A model generated the notes under the pieces. That model searched no databases. It was given only the letters and a program-made list of their open reading frames with translations, and had not been told where the DNA came from. A program made the translations under genes and the position numbers. 64,000 nucleotides of DNA, from contig JAFEDI010000126.1 of assembly GCA_018241725.1 (NCBI GenBank), positions 1 through 64,000 of the forward strand, in the 5' to 3' direction. This document shows positions 19,114 to 28,084 of the stretch, one piece after another (position 1 is the first letter of the stretch; each line of letters starts with the position of its first letter). Source of the DNA: Pseudomonadota bacterium. GTDB taxonomy: Bacteria; Pseudomonadota; Gammaproteobacteria; Burkholderiales; Rhodocyclaceae.

Positions 19114-21144
19114 ATGCGCTCGCTCATCGATTTGCCTGTCGCGTCCTATCTGGTCCGGCGAATAGCCCTGCTGGCTTGCGGCCTGGGTCTGGCCGTTTCT
19201 GCCGTCGCAATGCAGCCGATCCCGGCCTTTTCCGAGGTCAAGGCCGGCGCCGTGCCGTCGGTGGGTGTCCTGCTCGCCCGGGATGGAACACCATTGGCCG
19301 AGAGGCGCCTCAATCCCCATGTGCGCCGCCTGGAATGGGTGGGGTTGCACAGCCTGTCCCCATCGTTGAAGGAAGCCCTGCTGGCAGCGGAGGACAAGCG
19401 GTTTTTCGAGCATTCCGGCGTCGACTGGAAGGCTTTTGCCGGCTCCCTATGGCATAACCTGTGGTACGACCGCAAGCGCGGCGCCTCGACCTTGTCGATG
19501 CAGGTGGCGGGTTTGCTCGACCCAGAACTGGCGCTCGGCCGCGATGGCATGCCGCGGCGCAGCCTGGGCCAGAAGTGGGACCAGGCGCTGGCTGCGCAGG
19601 CGCTGGAAGCCCGATGGACGAAGGAGCAGATCCTTGAGGCTTATCTCAACTTGGCGCCCTTCCGTGGTGACCTGCAGGGCGTCCATGCAGCGGCGCGCGC
19701 GCTGTTCGGTAAGTCGCCGACCGAGCTGGGGCGCCCCGAGGCGCTGATCCTGTCCGTTCTCCTGCGTGGTCCCAATGCCAAGCCCGACGTGGTGGCCCAC
19801 CGGGCCTGCGTGCTGGCGGAGCGCCTTAATGCACCATCGGCTTGTACCGCAGCCCAGCGCCTGGCTGCCAACAATCTGGATCGCCAGCATACCGGGCCGC
19901 GCTGGGAGCTGGCTTCCCAGGCCGGACGGCTGCTCCTCCAGCATCCCGGCGAACGCCTCACGACCACGCTGGATGCGGACATCCAGCGTGGCGTGACGTC
20001 GGTGCTGCATCGCCTAGGTACGCTGGAGGCAGCTGCCGTCGTGCTCGACAATCCTACCGGCGAGGTGCTGGCCTATGTCGGGGCGCCCGATTACGCGGCG
20101 CCCGACCACGCGCTCACGCCACGCAATCCGGGCAGTCTGTTGTCTCCCTTTGCTTACGGCCTGGCGCTGGAGCGTCGGTTGATCACGGCGGCCAGCCTGA
20201 TGGAGGAGTCGCTGGCCAATCACGCTCCGACGCTGCCCGACGAGCGCATGTGGGTCAGCGTGCGGCGGGCGCTGGTGGAGGGCATGAGCGATCCTGCCCA
20301 GGCCGTGGGCCGGTTGGTGGCGGATGGCCTGCCGGATCGTCTGCGCCAGGCCGACGTGGATGTGCGCGGTGGTAGCACCGAGCTTGCCTTGCTACCGCTG
20401 GCAGCCCTCTATCGCAGCCTGGCGGTCGGTGGACAATGGCAAGCGCCGCGCTTCCTTGCCGCCTCGGAGCGTCCGTCACGCCGTGTGTTGCGCCCGGAGG
20501 CCAGCTTCATCGTGGCCGACATGCTGGCCGTGCCGGATGCCGACGGCAATCCACAGCCTTTCGCCTTTCGGCAGTACGCCGCGGACAGCCGCGAGACGCT
20601 GACGGTGGGCTTCTCCGAGCGCTTTACTATCGTTCTGTGGGTCGCCGGTTTACGCAACGCTCCGCAGGTCAGTGGCCAAGCCTGGCACGATATCCTGCGC
20701 GGCCTGTTGCGGGGCCAGACGCCGTCTCGACCGTTGCCGCCACCGGGGGTAGTGTCGAGTCTGGTGGTGTTCGAGCCGCCGGTCGAGAGTCCGCGACGGG
20801 AGTGGTTCATCCGCGGCACCGAGGTGGAACGGGTTGCGGTACCGCGACTGCTGCCGCGCATCGCTCAACCTCTTAATGGCGTACTGGTGGATGCCATGGC
20901 GCTGATGCGTGACGAGGGTTTCAAGGTGTATTTCGAGGCTACTCACATGCCGGAAGGGGCTAGGTGGCGTCTCAATGGTGAGGACCTCGGGAGCGGCGAG
21001 CGGATCGCCTGGCGGCCGGTGGCCGGTCGGCACGTGCTGGAGCTGATGTCAGCTGACGGCCAGGTGCTCGATAGCGTGATCTTTGCCGTGCGGGCACCTC
21101 TTGAGCCGCTACAGCGCCCGGATCAGCAGCCAGACAGCCAGTGA
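19114..21144 (+). CDS. PBP1C-like peptidoglycan glycosyltransferase with degenerate transpeptidase domain
   Basis: Related to PbpC: N-terminal membrane anchor, GT51 glycosyltransferase, transpeptidase-like region and C-terminal BiPBP_C-like domain, 676 residues from ATG 19114. The GT51 motifs are intact (EDKRFFEHSGVD, GASTLSMQV, EAYLNLAPFRGDLQGVHAAA). In the transpeptidase part the catalytic SxxK is SLLS (Ser at 20134-20136, Ser instead of Lys at 20143-20145), the SxN motif reads SDP, and no KTG motif is found before VGFSERFTIVLWVAG. The frame is continuous, so this is divergence, not a frameshift. Predicted to polymerise glycan but not crosslink. Confidence 0.85.
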   Translation: MRSLIDLPVASYLVRRIALLACGLGLAVSAVAMQPIPAFSEVKAGAVPSVGVLLARDGTPLAERRLNPHVRRLEWVGLHSLSPSLKEALLAAEDKRFFEHSGVDWKAFAGSLWHNLWYDRKRGASTLSMQVAGLLDPELALGRDGMPRRSLGQKWDQALAAQALEARWTKEQILEAYLNLAPFRGDLQGVHAAARALFGKSPTELGRPEALILSVLLRGPNAKPDVVAHRACVLAERLNAPSACTAAQRLAANNLDRQHTGPRWELASQAGRLLLQHPGERLTTTLDADIQRGVTSVLHRLGTLEAAAVVLDNPTGEVLAYVGAPDYAAPDHALTPRNPGSLLSPFAYGLALERRLITAASLMEESLANHAPTLPDERMWVSVRRALVEGMSDPAQAVGRLVADGLPDRLRQADVDVRGGSTELALLPLAALYRSLAVGGQWQAPRFLAASERPSRRVLRPEASFIVADMLAVPDADGNPQPFAFRQYAADSRETLTVGFSERFTIVLWVAGLRNAPQVSGQAWHDILRGLLRGQTPSRPLPPPGVVSSLVVFEPPVESPRREWFIRGTEVERVAVPRLLPRIAQPLNGVLVDAMALMRDEGFKVYFEATHMPEGARWRLNGEDLGSGERIAWRPVAGRHVLELMSADGQVLDSVIFAVRAPLEPLQRPDQQPDSQ

Positions 21145-21306
21145 CATCAGCAGGGTGCTGGTGAGTGGGATGTGGATGTGCCGCCCGAAGAGGTCGAAAT
21201 GCAGGTCGCCAGGCAGGTGCCCGATGCGCCAGCGCCGCAGCGGCAGGCTGGAGCCGAGTCCGGAAACCACGGCCACCACCACGATGGCCAGCAGCCATTT
21301 GAGCAT
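21109..21306 (-). CDS. DUF2905 family small membrane protein
   Basis: 65 residues with two predicted TM helices (WLLAIVVVAVVSGL and STLLMSLAVWLLIRA) flanking the family signature RIGHLPGDLHFD. The function of DUF2905 is unknown. The start ATG (21304-21306) gives the family's usual length. Its 3' end overlaps the convergent PBP1C-like gene by 36 bp. Confidence 0.85.
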   Translation of the reverse strand: MLKWLLAIVVVAVVSGLGSSLPLRRWRIGHLPGDLHFDLFGRHIHIPLTSTLLMSLAVWLLIRAL

Positions 21307-21496
21307 TGCCCGTCGCCTTCCGTCATTCAAAGTCCCGATTTAACCGCAGTTTTCTGCGCAGCAACATGTTTTCTGCTTTCGCCCCGCCCGTGTGTGCTGT
21401 AAGTTCTGGACCTACAACAATACATATTCATGTCCACCCCATGACGCCGATCTCCCGCCTGCCATTTCCAACCGTTTCTCTTCAGAGGGCGTGTGC

Positions 21497-22300
21497 ATGA
21501 ACCGCTCCCGTTTCGGTGATCTGGAAGTCCTCTGCCGTGCGCCGGCCGGCGCAGCCCACGAAACGCCCCTGCTGTTCGTCCATGGTGCCTACACGGCCGC
21601 CTGGTGTTGGGATGAGTTCTTCCTGTCTTGGTTTGCCGAGCAGGGCTACACGGCGTATGCCATATCCCTGTCGGGGCATGGGAAGAGCCGCGGGAGGGCC
21701 TACCTGGACAGCTTTTCCATCGCCGACTACGTGGCCGACGTGGCCGAGGTGGCGGCCGCGCTGCCGGCGCCGCCGGTGCTGGTCGGGCACTCGATGGGCG
21801 GTATGGTGGTGCAGAAATTCCTCGAGAACCACTCGGCGCCCGGCGTGGTGCTGATGTCCTCGGTACCGCCGCAGGGTTTGCTCGGCTCGGCTTTCGGCCT
21901 GGCGTTCGCGCGGCCGCACCTGCTCGGCGATCTCAACCGCCTGATGGGCGGCGGCCAGCCGCAGATGGAAACCCTGCGGGACGCGCTGTTCCACGAGGCG
22001 ATCGAACTGGACCGTCTGCAGCGCTATTACCACCTGTGTCAGCCGGAATCCCACCGGGCGATATGGGATATGTCGCTGTTCGACCTGCCCTTCCTGACGC
22101 GTATGCAGATTCCGCCAATGCTCGTGCTCGGTGGCGAGTACGACGTGCTGATCCCGCCGGACCAGGTGCGCATGACGGCGGCCCGCTACGGGGTCAAGGC
22201 GCAGATCCTGCCGGGCCTCGGGCATGGTCTGATGATGGAGTCGGACTGGCGCCTGGCGGCCGAGCCGATTGTGCGCTGGATGAAGGAAAAAGGCCTGTAA
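21497..22300 (+). CDS. Alpha/beta hydrolase
   Basis: 267-residue cytoplasmic hydrolase of the alpha/beta fold. HGAYTAAW oxyanion region, nucleophile elbow GHSMGG (Ser99), acid residue in GGEYDVLIPPD and catalytic His in GLGHGLMME are all present. The substrate (ester, lactone or amide) cannot be told. ATG 21497 was preferred; the frame continues upstream through a Cys/Pro-rich stretch that does not look conserved. Confidence 0.88.
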   Translation: MNRSRFGDLEVLCRAPAGAAHETPLLFVHGAYTAAWCWDEFFLSWFAEQGYTAYAISLSGHGKSRGRAYLDSFSIADYVADVAEVAAALPAPPVLVGHSMGGMVVQKFLENHSAPGVVLMSSVPPQGLLGSAFGLAFARPHLLGDLNRLMGGGQPQMETLRDALFHEAIELDRLQRYYHLCQPESHRAIWDMSLFDLPFLTRMQIPPMLVLGGEYDVLIPPDQVRMTAARYGVKAQILPGLGHGLMMESDWRLAAEPIVRWMKEKGL

Positions 22301-22401
22301 AGGCACCGAACGGGCCGTGTCTCGCCCGTGCTGTGAAGTCTGTCATGGCGGTGCGCCGTGCCGTCGACCATGCTGAAACCGTGAACGAGAGGGTGCGGAG
22401 G

Positions 22402-22454
22402 CGGCTGCAGGGGTTCCGTACCGATTTTCCTTCAACCTTTGGAGGCTGCAGCCG
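22402..22454 (+). other. Long-range hairpin in the leader of the 72-aa gene
   Basis: Perfect 9-bp inverted repeat CGGCTGCAG (22402-22410) / CTGCAGCCG (22446-22454) with a 35-nt loop, in the 206-bp gap before the 72-codon ORF. The loop's 3' side holds TTTGGAGG, a Shine-Dalgarno look-alike next to the stem. It may be a structured 5' leader or a small RNA. I recognise no riboswitch class. Confidence 0.4.
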
Positions 22455-22506
22455 TTAGATACATCAGCGGGCCTGATTTTTTCCCTTACCCGCAACGGAG
22501 GCCGAT

Positions 22507-22725
22507 ATGGTGATCAGCATGGATATGGAAAGTGGTACTCGGATCTACGGCGAGCCGGTCGAAGAGGTCGGCATGGCGTACGGGGATGAGGTGCTGAATG
22601 CCAACCCCTTGCCTCCCGAACTGGCGCTGGGGCTGCAGGAGGTGGCGAGCGTCGGGCGCGGGCAGCATGCCGTGCCCACTGACGTGGAGGCCTTCCTGGC
22701 TGCGGTCTATCGCTACCAGGAGTAG
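22507..22725 (+). CDS. Small hypothetical protein (72 aa) with strong RBS
   Basis: No recognised family. Acidic, soluble protein with no signal peptide or TM segment; sequence begins MVISMDMESGTRIYGEPVEE and ends VPTDVEAFLAAVYRYQE. Support for expression: a near-perfect Shine-Dalgarno (GGAGG, 5 nt before ATG), its own long leader, and a strong rho-independent terminator 18 bp after the stop, so it forms a monocistronic unit. Confidence 0.65.
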   Translation: MVISMDMESGTRIYGEPVEEVGMAYGDEVLNANPLPPELALGLQEVASVGRGQHAVPTDVEAFLAAVYRYQE

Positions 22726-22742
22726 GGCTCGTGGTTTCCGTC

Positions 22743-22777
22743 AGGCCTGCCGGCTCATCGAGCCCGCAGGCCTTTTT
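22743..22777 (+). terminator. Rho-independent terminator after the 72-aa gene
   Basis: Stem AGGCCTGC / GCAGGCCT with a nested GGCTC/GAGCC hairpin, followed by TTTTT at 22773-22777. Ends the monocistronic 72-aa unit and abuts the 3' end of the convergent methyltransferase gene. Confidence 0.85.
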
Positions 22778-22782
22778 ACCTT

Positions 22783-23943
22783 TTAGAGCGCGTGGAGGCG
22801 GTCGCCGCGGAGGAAACCGAGAAGCGGTTGGGTGATGTCCTTGCCGAGCGCGATAACCTTGAACAACTCGCCCATTTCGTGGGGGCCGGTGAGGCGTTGT
22901 ACGGCCTTGGAGGCGCGGATGTAATCCACACTGTCTTCCGGTCCTCGGCGGGCCAGGCAGTCCAGCACGCCGCAATTGAACAGCAGCGTGGCTTGGTTTG
23001 TGTAGCCGAGCACGTCGAGCCCGGCCTCGAAGCCGGCTTCGGCTATGGCGGTGAAATCCACGAAGGCGGTGATGTCGTTGAGCCCCGGCCACAGGAAGGG
23101 ATCGCCGTGGGCGTGATGGCGGAAGTAGCACAGCAGGGTGCCGGTGGCACGGCTGTCGAGGTAGTACTCGGCCCGCGGATAGCCATAGTCCACCAGCAGC
23201 ATGGCCCCGCGCTCCAGGCGTGCCGCCCATTCGGCGATCCACGCCCGCCCGGCGAGGTTGATCTCGCTGACGTATTCCCCTTCTTCGGGCAGCGGCACGT
23301 CGAGGGCGGCGGCGGCCTCGGCGATCTTGCCGCTTGCCGGCTTGTCGGCCCATACGAAACTGCCGTCGGCGCCGAGGGCCACGCCCCGCTCGAAGATGCC
23401 GTCGGGCCGCCAGGCGACGAGATGTACCGGCATCACGTCGAGCACTTCGTTGGCGACCAGCACACCGGAGAAGCGCTCCGGCAGGCTGTCCAGCCAGCGG
23501 ACGCGGGATGCCAGGTGGGGCGCCTTGGCGGCGAGGGTGTCGAACTGGCGTTCGCGTAGCTCACCGGATACTTCGAGGATGCCGTAGCTGTCCGGCAACG
23601 TGCCGCGGTGCTCCAGTTCCAGCAGCAGGTCGGCGGCCAGCAGGCCGGTGCCGGCACCGGCCTCGATGATGTGCGGTGTCGACAATCCCATGACCTGCTG
23701 GACCTGGGCTGCCAGGGCCTGCCCGAACAAAGGGGTGAGTTCTGGTGCGGTGATGAAGTCGCCGCCCGGCCCGAACTTGTGGGCACCGCCGCTGTAGTAG
23801 CCGAGACCAGGCGTATATAGGGCTTCGGCCATGTAGGTGGCGAAGGAGATCCAGCCGTCCTGGGCCTCGATCAGGTTGCGCAGGCGGGAAACGAGGCGCG
23901 CGCTCTGTTCGAGGGCGTCGGGCGAGGGCTGGGGCAGGTTCAT
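22783..23943 (-). CDS. Class I SAM-dependent methyltransferase, MidA/NDUFAF7 family
   Basis: 386-residue protein of the DUF185/MidA family, whose mitochondrial member methylates an arginine of complex I subunit NDUFS2. Motif I is IIEAGAGTGLLAADLL. The N-terminal family block (YMAEALYTPGLGYYSGG, FGPGGDFITAPELTPLFGQ) and EVLDVMPVHL are clear. A role in complex I assembly is known for the mitochondrial protein and only inferred here; note the NDUFA9-like gene at 16831. Confidence 0.9.
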   Translation of the reverse strand: MNLPQPSPDALEQSARLVSRLRNLIEAQDGWISFATYMAEALYTPGLGYYSGGAHKFGPGGDFITAPELTPLFGQALAAQVQQVMGLSTPHIIEAGAGTGLLAADLLLELEHRGTLPDSYGILEVSGELRERQFDTLAAKAPHLASRVRWLDSLPERFSGVLVANEVLDVMPVHLVAWRPDGIFERGVALGADGSFVWADKPASGKIAEAAAALDVPLPEEGEYVSEINLAGRAWIAEWAARLERGAMLLVDYGYPRAEYYLDSRATGTLLCYFRHHAHGDPFLWPGLNDITAFVDFTAIAEAGFEAGLDVLGYTNQATLLFNCGVLDCLARRGPEDSVDYIRASKAVQRLTGPHEMGELFKVIALGKDITQPLLGFLRGDRLHAL

Positions 23944-24057
23944 GGCAGCGGTGGATAGGGGAAAATCCCCATTTTACCCGTTCGTTGCAGTGCACCGTCG
24001 AGGGGGCGGGCACCGTATGATTACGCCCTTCGCTTGAATTCGCTCCCCTTGGTAGTC

Positions 24058-24807
24058 ATGATTGAAGATCCGATCGCCCCGGTTGTGCTAGTGACGGGCG
24101 GTGCGCGGCGCGTCGGCGCCGAACTAGTGCGATGCATCCACGCGGCTGGTGCGCGGGTGGCCGTGCATTATCGCCACTCCCGCAGCGAGGCCGAGGCCTT
24201 GGTCGCCGCGCTGGAACACGCGCGTCCGGGCTCGGCGGTAGCACTGCAGGCGGACCTGCTGGACTGCTCGTGCTTGCCCGGCTTGGTCGAGTCCGCCGTG
24301 GCGCATTTCGGGCGACTCGATGGGCTGGTCAACAATGCGTCGAGTTTCTTCCCGACCGCGCTCGGCGAGATCGACGAAACGGCATGGATCGATCTGATCG
24401 GTTCCAATCTGAAAGCGCCGCTGTTCCTGGCCCAGGCTGCGGCACCACATCTCATGGCGAGTGGTGGCGCGATCGTGAACATCATCGACATCCATGCCGA
24501 ACGGCCGTTGAAGGGCTACCCTTTGTACTGTGCCGCAAAAGCTGGCCTGTTGGGGTTGACCCGTGCGTTGGCGCAGGAACTGGCGCCTCGTGTACGAGTA
24601 AACGGCGTGGCACCGGGGGCGATCGAATGGCCTGACGATGGACAGTTTCCACCACTGGAGCGGGAGCGCATCGTCGCCCATACCTTGCTGGGGCGGGTCG
24701 GCTCGCCGTCCGACATCGCGCGCACTGTGCGCTTTCTGCTGTTCGACGCACCATACGTTACAGGGCAGATTTTATCGGTGGATGGTGGGCGAAGCGCCCA
24801 TTTATAA
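24058..24807 (+). CDS. folM: Pteridine reductase, FolM-like SDR
   Basis: 249-residue short-chain dehydrogenase. The cofactor motif TGGARRVG with the double Arg is typical of NADPH-dependent pteridine reductases (FolM/PTR1). Active-site region: [33 protein letters not shown] with Tyr and Lys, and the C-terminal [11 protein letters not shown]. Probably reduces dihydromonapterin or dihydrofolate. ATG 24058 was chosen; a TTG eight codons upstream is the only alternative. Lies 67 bp before ttcA in the same direction. Confidence 0.85.
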   Translation: MIEDPIAPVVLVTGGARRVGAELVRCIHAAGARVAVHYRHSRSEAEALVAALEHARPGSAVALQADLLDCSCLPGLVESAVAHFGRLDGLVNNASSFFPTALGEIDETAWIDLIGSNLKAPLFLAQAAAPHLMASGGAIVNIIDIHAERPLKGYPLYCAAKAGLLGLTRALAQELAPRVRVNGVAPGAIEWPDDGQFPPLERERIVAHTLLGRVGSPSDIARTVRFLLFDAPYVTGQILSVDGGRSAHL

Positions 24808-24874
24808 GCCATTTAACATTTATGCCGATCGGCAATTGTGTGATCGGACTATAATCTTCGGAAATTTGATTGAC

Positions 24875-25810
24875 ATGGAACAAGTAGTGCCAGCCCTCGC
24901 CAGCCCCGCCGCCGAGCAACCCGAAACGGAAGGTCGCCACTCCAATACGCTTCTGCGCCTGAAGAAATTCCTGATGCGCAAGGTCGGCGAGGCAATCGGC
25001 GATTACAGGATGATCGAGGACGGCGACGTGGTCATGGTCTGCCTGTCGGGCGGGAAGGACTCGTTCACACTGCTGAGCCTGCTGATGGAAATGCGGGAGC
25101 GCGCTCCGATCGACTTCCGTATCGTCGCGATGAACCTCGACCAGAAGCAGCCCGGCTTTCCGGATCACGTGTTGCCGGCGTACTTCGAATCGGTGGGCGT
25201 GGAATACCGGATCGTTACCGAAGACACTTATACAATTGTCAAGGACAAGATTCCTGAAGGTAAGACGACCTGCTCACTGTGTTCGCGCCTGCGACGAGGC
25301 ATCATTTACCGCACGGCAAAGGAACTCGGCGCAACCAAGATTGCCCTCGGCCATCATCGCGATGACATGATCGAAACCATGTTCCTGAATATGTTTTTCG
25401 GAGGCAAGATGAAGGGAATGCCGCCGAAGCTGGTCAGCGACGACGGGCAGAATGTGGTGATCCGGCCGCTGGCTTACTGTTCTGAGAAGGACATCGAGCG
25501 TTTCGCCCGTGGCATGGAGTACCCGATCATTCCGTGCAACCTGTGCGGTAGCCAGGAGAATGCGCAGCGCAAGCAGATCAAGGCCATGCTGCGTGACTGG
25601 GACGAGCGTTTTCCGGGGCGTATTGTGTCGATTGCCACCGCCATGAAGAACGTCGTGCCATCCCACATGGCGGATGCCGAATTGTTCGACTTCCGTAACG
25701 TGTCGCGAGACACGCAGGTCGAGCAGGGCGACATCGTTTTCGACAAACCGGAATTGCCGGTCCATCCGGAGGGGGCTGCAGCCATCCCGATCGGAATCTG
25801 GAAGAGCTGA
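24875..25810 (+). CDS. ttcA: tRNA 2-thiocytidine biosynthesis protein TtcA
   Basis: ATP-dependent thiolase placing s2C at position 32 of tRNAs. 311 residues. PP-loop SGGKDS (58-63); conserved Cys pairs CSLC (C133, C136) and CNLC (C221, C224), which hold the [4Fe-4S] cluster. ATG 24875 gives the usual length; the open frame upstream overlaps the reductase gene. Confidence 0.96.
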   Translation: MEQVVPALASPAAEQPETEGRHSNTLLRLKKFLMRKVGEAIGDYRMIEDGDVVMVCLSGGKDSFTLLSLLMEMRERAPIDFRIVAMNLDQKQPGFPDHVLPAYFESVGVEYRIVTEDTYTIVKDKIPEGKTTCSLCSRLRRGIIYRTAKELGATKIALGHHRDDMIETMFLNMFFGGKMKGMPPKLVSDDGQNVVIRPLAYCSEKDIERFARGMEYPIIPCNLCGSQENAQRKQIKAMLRDWDERFPGRIVSIATAMKNVVPSHMADAELFDFRNVSRDTQVEQGDIVFDKPELPVHPEGAAAIPIGIWKS

Positions 25811-25899
25811 TGTCATGAACCTTTGCACCGCTCTGGCCGAAGGCCGTGCGATCCGGGCCAACTTTCTTCCGCCTAGTGCGGATTACGGAGTCGTTCAGC

Positions 25900-26763
25900 A
25901 TGCCTGATCGCGCCAAGGCGCCCTGCCTCCTCCTTGCCGAAATTGCCGGCGGTATTCTCCTTGCCGAAAAGCTGGGTGAGGCCGAGGCGGCCTATGCGGT
26001 CGAACGCAGTCTGAATCGTATGTCGCGCTGCGCCGAGGCCTATCAGGCCATCGGCTTCGCGGTCAAGAAGGCATCGCTGGTGGCGCACTTTATGGATGCG
26101 GATGCAGCCCTGCTGGCCGCGCGGGAGATGCGTGAGCGGGTGCGGGCCCTGCCGCCGATGAGCGGTATCAAGCTGATGCTGAAAGCTGGGGTGGTGCTGG
26201 AAACGGAAGCCGATGGGCTGGGGCTGGAAGCTGAAAAGCTGGCCGTGCTGCTGGTCGAGAGTCATGCCCCTGACAGTATCGCGGTATCGGAAAACCTGGG
26301 ACGGGTATTAGCGCCGTCGCTGCGTCGCATGCTGGGACAGGCAGGGGATGGAGCAGGCGAAATGCCCATTCCCGTTCTCGAACTGGGGGATGCTCCACCG
26401 CCCACGCCTGCCGAACTCCGCCATGAGGCACTGCAGGCTCATAAACACATGCGAATCAGTTATCGCGGGCGCAGTTGGGTGATCAATGTGGCCCGCCCGG
26501 CCCTGCTGTTCGGGCGTGATACCGGTAACGATATTGTGATCACCGATCCGCGTGTATCGCGTCAGCATGCCCGTCTCGAGCTTCGTAATGGGTTGTTCTA
26601 TCTGGCCGATTCGAGCACCAACGGCACCTTCCTGCTCGAGGAGGGAAGCCCCGAACACTGCGTCAAGCGCGAGGAGTTCATCCTCGGCGAGAAGGGGCAC
26701 ATCGGCTGCGGCTTTTCCGTCGGCGACAACATGTCGGACGTGGTGGCGTTCGCCCTTGGATGA
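25900..26763 (+). CDS. FHA-domain protein with degenerate nucleotidyl-cyclase-like N-terminus
   Basis: 287 residues. The C-terminal FHA domain (about residues 185-280) is complete: FGRDTGNDIVI, VSRQHARLEL and DSSTNGTFL, so it should bind phosphothreonine peptides. The N-terminal 150 residues look like a class III cyclase fold (LLLAEIAGGILLAEKLG, then a long helix and KLMLKAGVVLETEADGLG), but the metal-binding aspartates are missing, so it is probably non-catalytic. Start ATG follows GGAG. It is 89 bp downstream of ttcA and isolated from any kinase or phosphatase gene. Confidence 0.8.
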   Translation: MPDRAKAPCLLLAEIAGGILLAEKLGEAEAAYAVERSLNRMSRCAEAYQAIGFAVKKASLVAHFMDADAALLAAREMRERVRALPPMSGIKLMLKAGVVLETEADGLGLEAEKLAVLLVESHAPDSIAVSENLGRVLAPSLRRMLGQAGDGAGEMPIPVLELGDAPPPTPAELRHEALQAHKHMRISYRGRSWVINVARPALLFGRDTGNDIVITDPRVSRQHARLELRNGLFYLADSSTNGTFLLEEGSPEHCVKREEFILGEKGHIGCGFSVGDNMSDVVAFALG

Positions 26764-26791
26764 TGTTGCTGGAGGCGTGTTGGATCAAATG

Positions 26792-26819
26792 ACAGAGGGC
26801 CGCAATTGCGGCCCTCTGT
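26792..26819. terminator. Bidirectional hairpin terminator
   Basis: Perfect palindromic stem of 12 bp (ACAGAGGGCCGC / GCGGCCCTCTGT) with an AATT loop, between the convergent FHA and PsiF-like genes, followed by only short T-rich tracts on either strand. Position and symmetry suggest it terminates both. Confidence 0.8.
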
Positions 26820-26844
26820 TCATGTATGAAGCCTGTGCGGCAAT

Positions 26845-27012
26845 TCAGACTTTCAAGCTGCCGCTCATGACCTTTTTGTGTTCGTCGCCCTTCTGTGCCT
26901 CCTCGTCGGCTTCCTTGTTACAGGACTTCATCTCGTTCTGCTGGCCTGTCGCGGCAAAGGCTGCGGGGGCCAGGCCGGCAGCAAACAGATAAATGACGAC
27001 GCTCAACATCAT
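26845..27012 (-). CDS. PsiF-repeat-like small secreted protein
   Basis: 55 residues. Signal peptide MMLSVVIYLFAAGLAPAAFA, then one PsiF-type repeat: EMKSCNKEADEEAQKGDEHK followed by KVMSGSLKV. Family PsiF repeats have the pattern M-x-x-C-N-x-x-A...KGDxRxxFMSxCL; here the second Cys is Ser and only one repeat is present, whereas E. coli PsiF has two. In E. coli psiF is induced by phosphate starvation. Two adjacent ATGs (27012, 27009) are possible starts. A longer open frame extends upstream but overlaps hprK and is not protein-like. Confidence 0.65.
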   Translation of the reverse strand: MMLSVVIYLFAAGLAPAAFAATGQQNEMKSCNKEADEEAQKGDEHKKVMSGSLKV

Positions 27013-27148
27013 TTTCTCATCATGCGACTCTTCTCGTATGGACGGTTTGTCGGCATTGCGCACGGATCGCAGACGTACAGTGAGACCCGCAATTGACGGT
27101 GGAGAGGTGCGTCGATGCGTCGCTTGCGACGAATTGTGGCAGCGGCGG

Positions 27149-28084
27149 CTAGAAGCCGCTTTCTTCCATCGCGCGACGCTGGCGGTCGACGAATTCCTGC
27201 GTGGAGTCGATTCCGCGCAACAGCAGGATCGTCGAGCGCACGGCGGCCTCCAGCAGCACGGCGAGGTTGCGGCCGGCCGCAACCGGCAAGACGACACGGC
27301 GCACCGGTACGCCTAAAATGGGTTGCTGTTCGCCGTCGAGGGTCAGGCGCAGCGGGTCTTCCTGGCCCGGTTGGCGGCGTTGCAGATGGACCACCAACTT
27401 GAGCTTCATCTTCCGCCGGCAGGCGGTTTCGCCAAATATCGTGCGGATATTGAGGATGCCGAGACCGCGCACCTCTATGACGTCCTGCAGCAATTCGGGG
27501 CAGCGTCCTTCCAGTACGGTCGGGGCAATGCGCGAGAACTCGACGATGTCGTCGGCCACCAGGCCGTGGCCGCGGGAAATCAGTTCCAGCGCCAGTTCCG
27601 ACTTGCCGGCACCTGAGTCGCCGGTAATGAACACGCCGAGGCCCAGCACGTCCATCAGCACCCCGTGCAGCGCGACCCTTTCGGCTAACTGTCGCGACAG
27701 GTAGCTGCGCAGCAGGTCGATGACGTTGGCGGACGGCAGCGGGCTGGCGAAGAGGGCGATGTCCTCGTTCGCGCACAGCGTGCGGATGATGCTCGGGATC
27801 TCCTCATCGTCGGCGACGATGAGCGCCGGCGGGGCGTAGGAGAGAATCTCCCGGACGTGGTGGATGACCTTCTCGCGGGTTTGGCGGCGGGCCCAGGCCA
27901 TCTCGGAGGCGCCGAGGATCTGCAGGCGGTCCGGGTGGATCAGGTTGAGGTGGCCGACCATGTCGGCGGGCCAGATACGGTCTTCGGAGACCGAAATGCG
28001 GGTCGCCAGGCTGCCGCATATGTGGCGCAGCCGGAGGCGCTCCAGATTGTCGTCAAACAGCCGGCTGACCGTCGTCTGGCGCAT
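27149..28084 (-). CDS. hprK: HPr kinase/phosphorylase
   Basis: 311 residues. Phosphorylates and dephosphorylates HPr on Ser46 in the betaproteobacterial PTS-Ntr system. Walker A GDSGAGKS and the HprK/P signature ILNIRTIFGE are present. ATG 28084 fits the family N-terminus (MRQTTVSRLFDDNLERLRL) and gives a 32-bp overlap with ptsN; a start at 28126 would add 14 residues. Proteobacterial hprK next to ptsN and rpoN is the normal arrangement. Confidence 0.94.
   Translation of the reverse strand: MRQTTVSRLFDDNLERLRLRHICGSLATRISVSEDRIWPADMVGHLNLIHPDRLQILGASEMAWARRQTREKVIHHVREILSYAPPALIVADDEEIPSIIRTLCANEDIALFASPLPSANVIDLLRSYLSRQLAERVALHGVLMDVLGLGVFITGDSGAGKSELALELISRGHGLVADDIVEFSRIAPTVLEGRCPELLQDVIEVRGLGILNIRTIFGETACRRKMKLKLVVHLQRRQPGQEDPLRLTLDGEQQPILGVPVRRVVLPVAAGRNLAVLLEAAVRSTILLLRGIDSTQEFVDRQRRAMEESGF

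Noticed and set aside
25815-25907. 30-codon ORF between ttcA and the FHA gene, overlapping its start
   Set aside because: Weak RBS, no recognisable product; a leader peptide cannot be excluded but is not supported.
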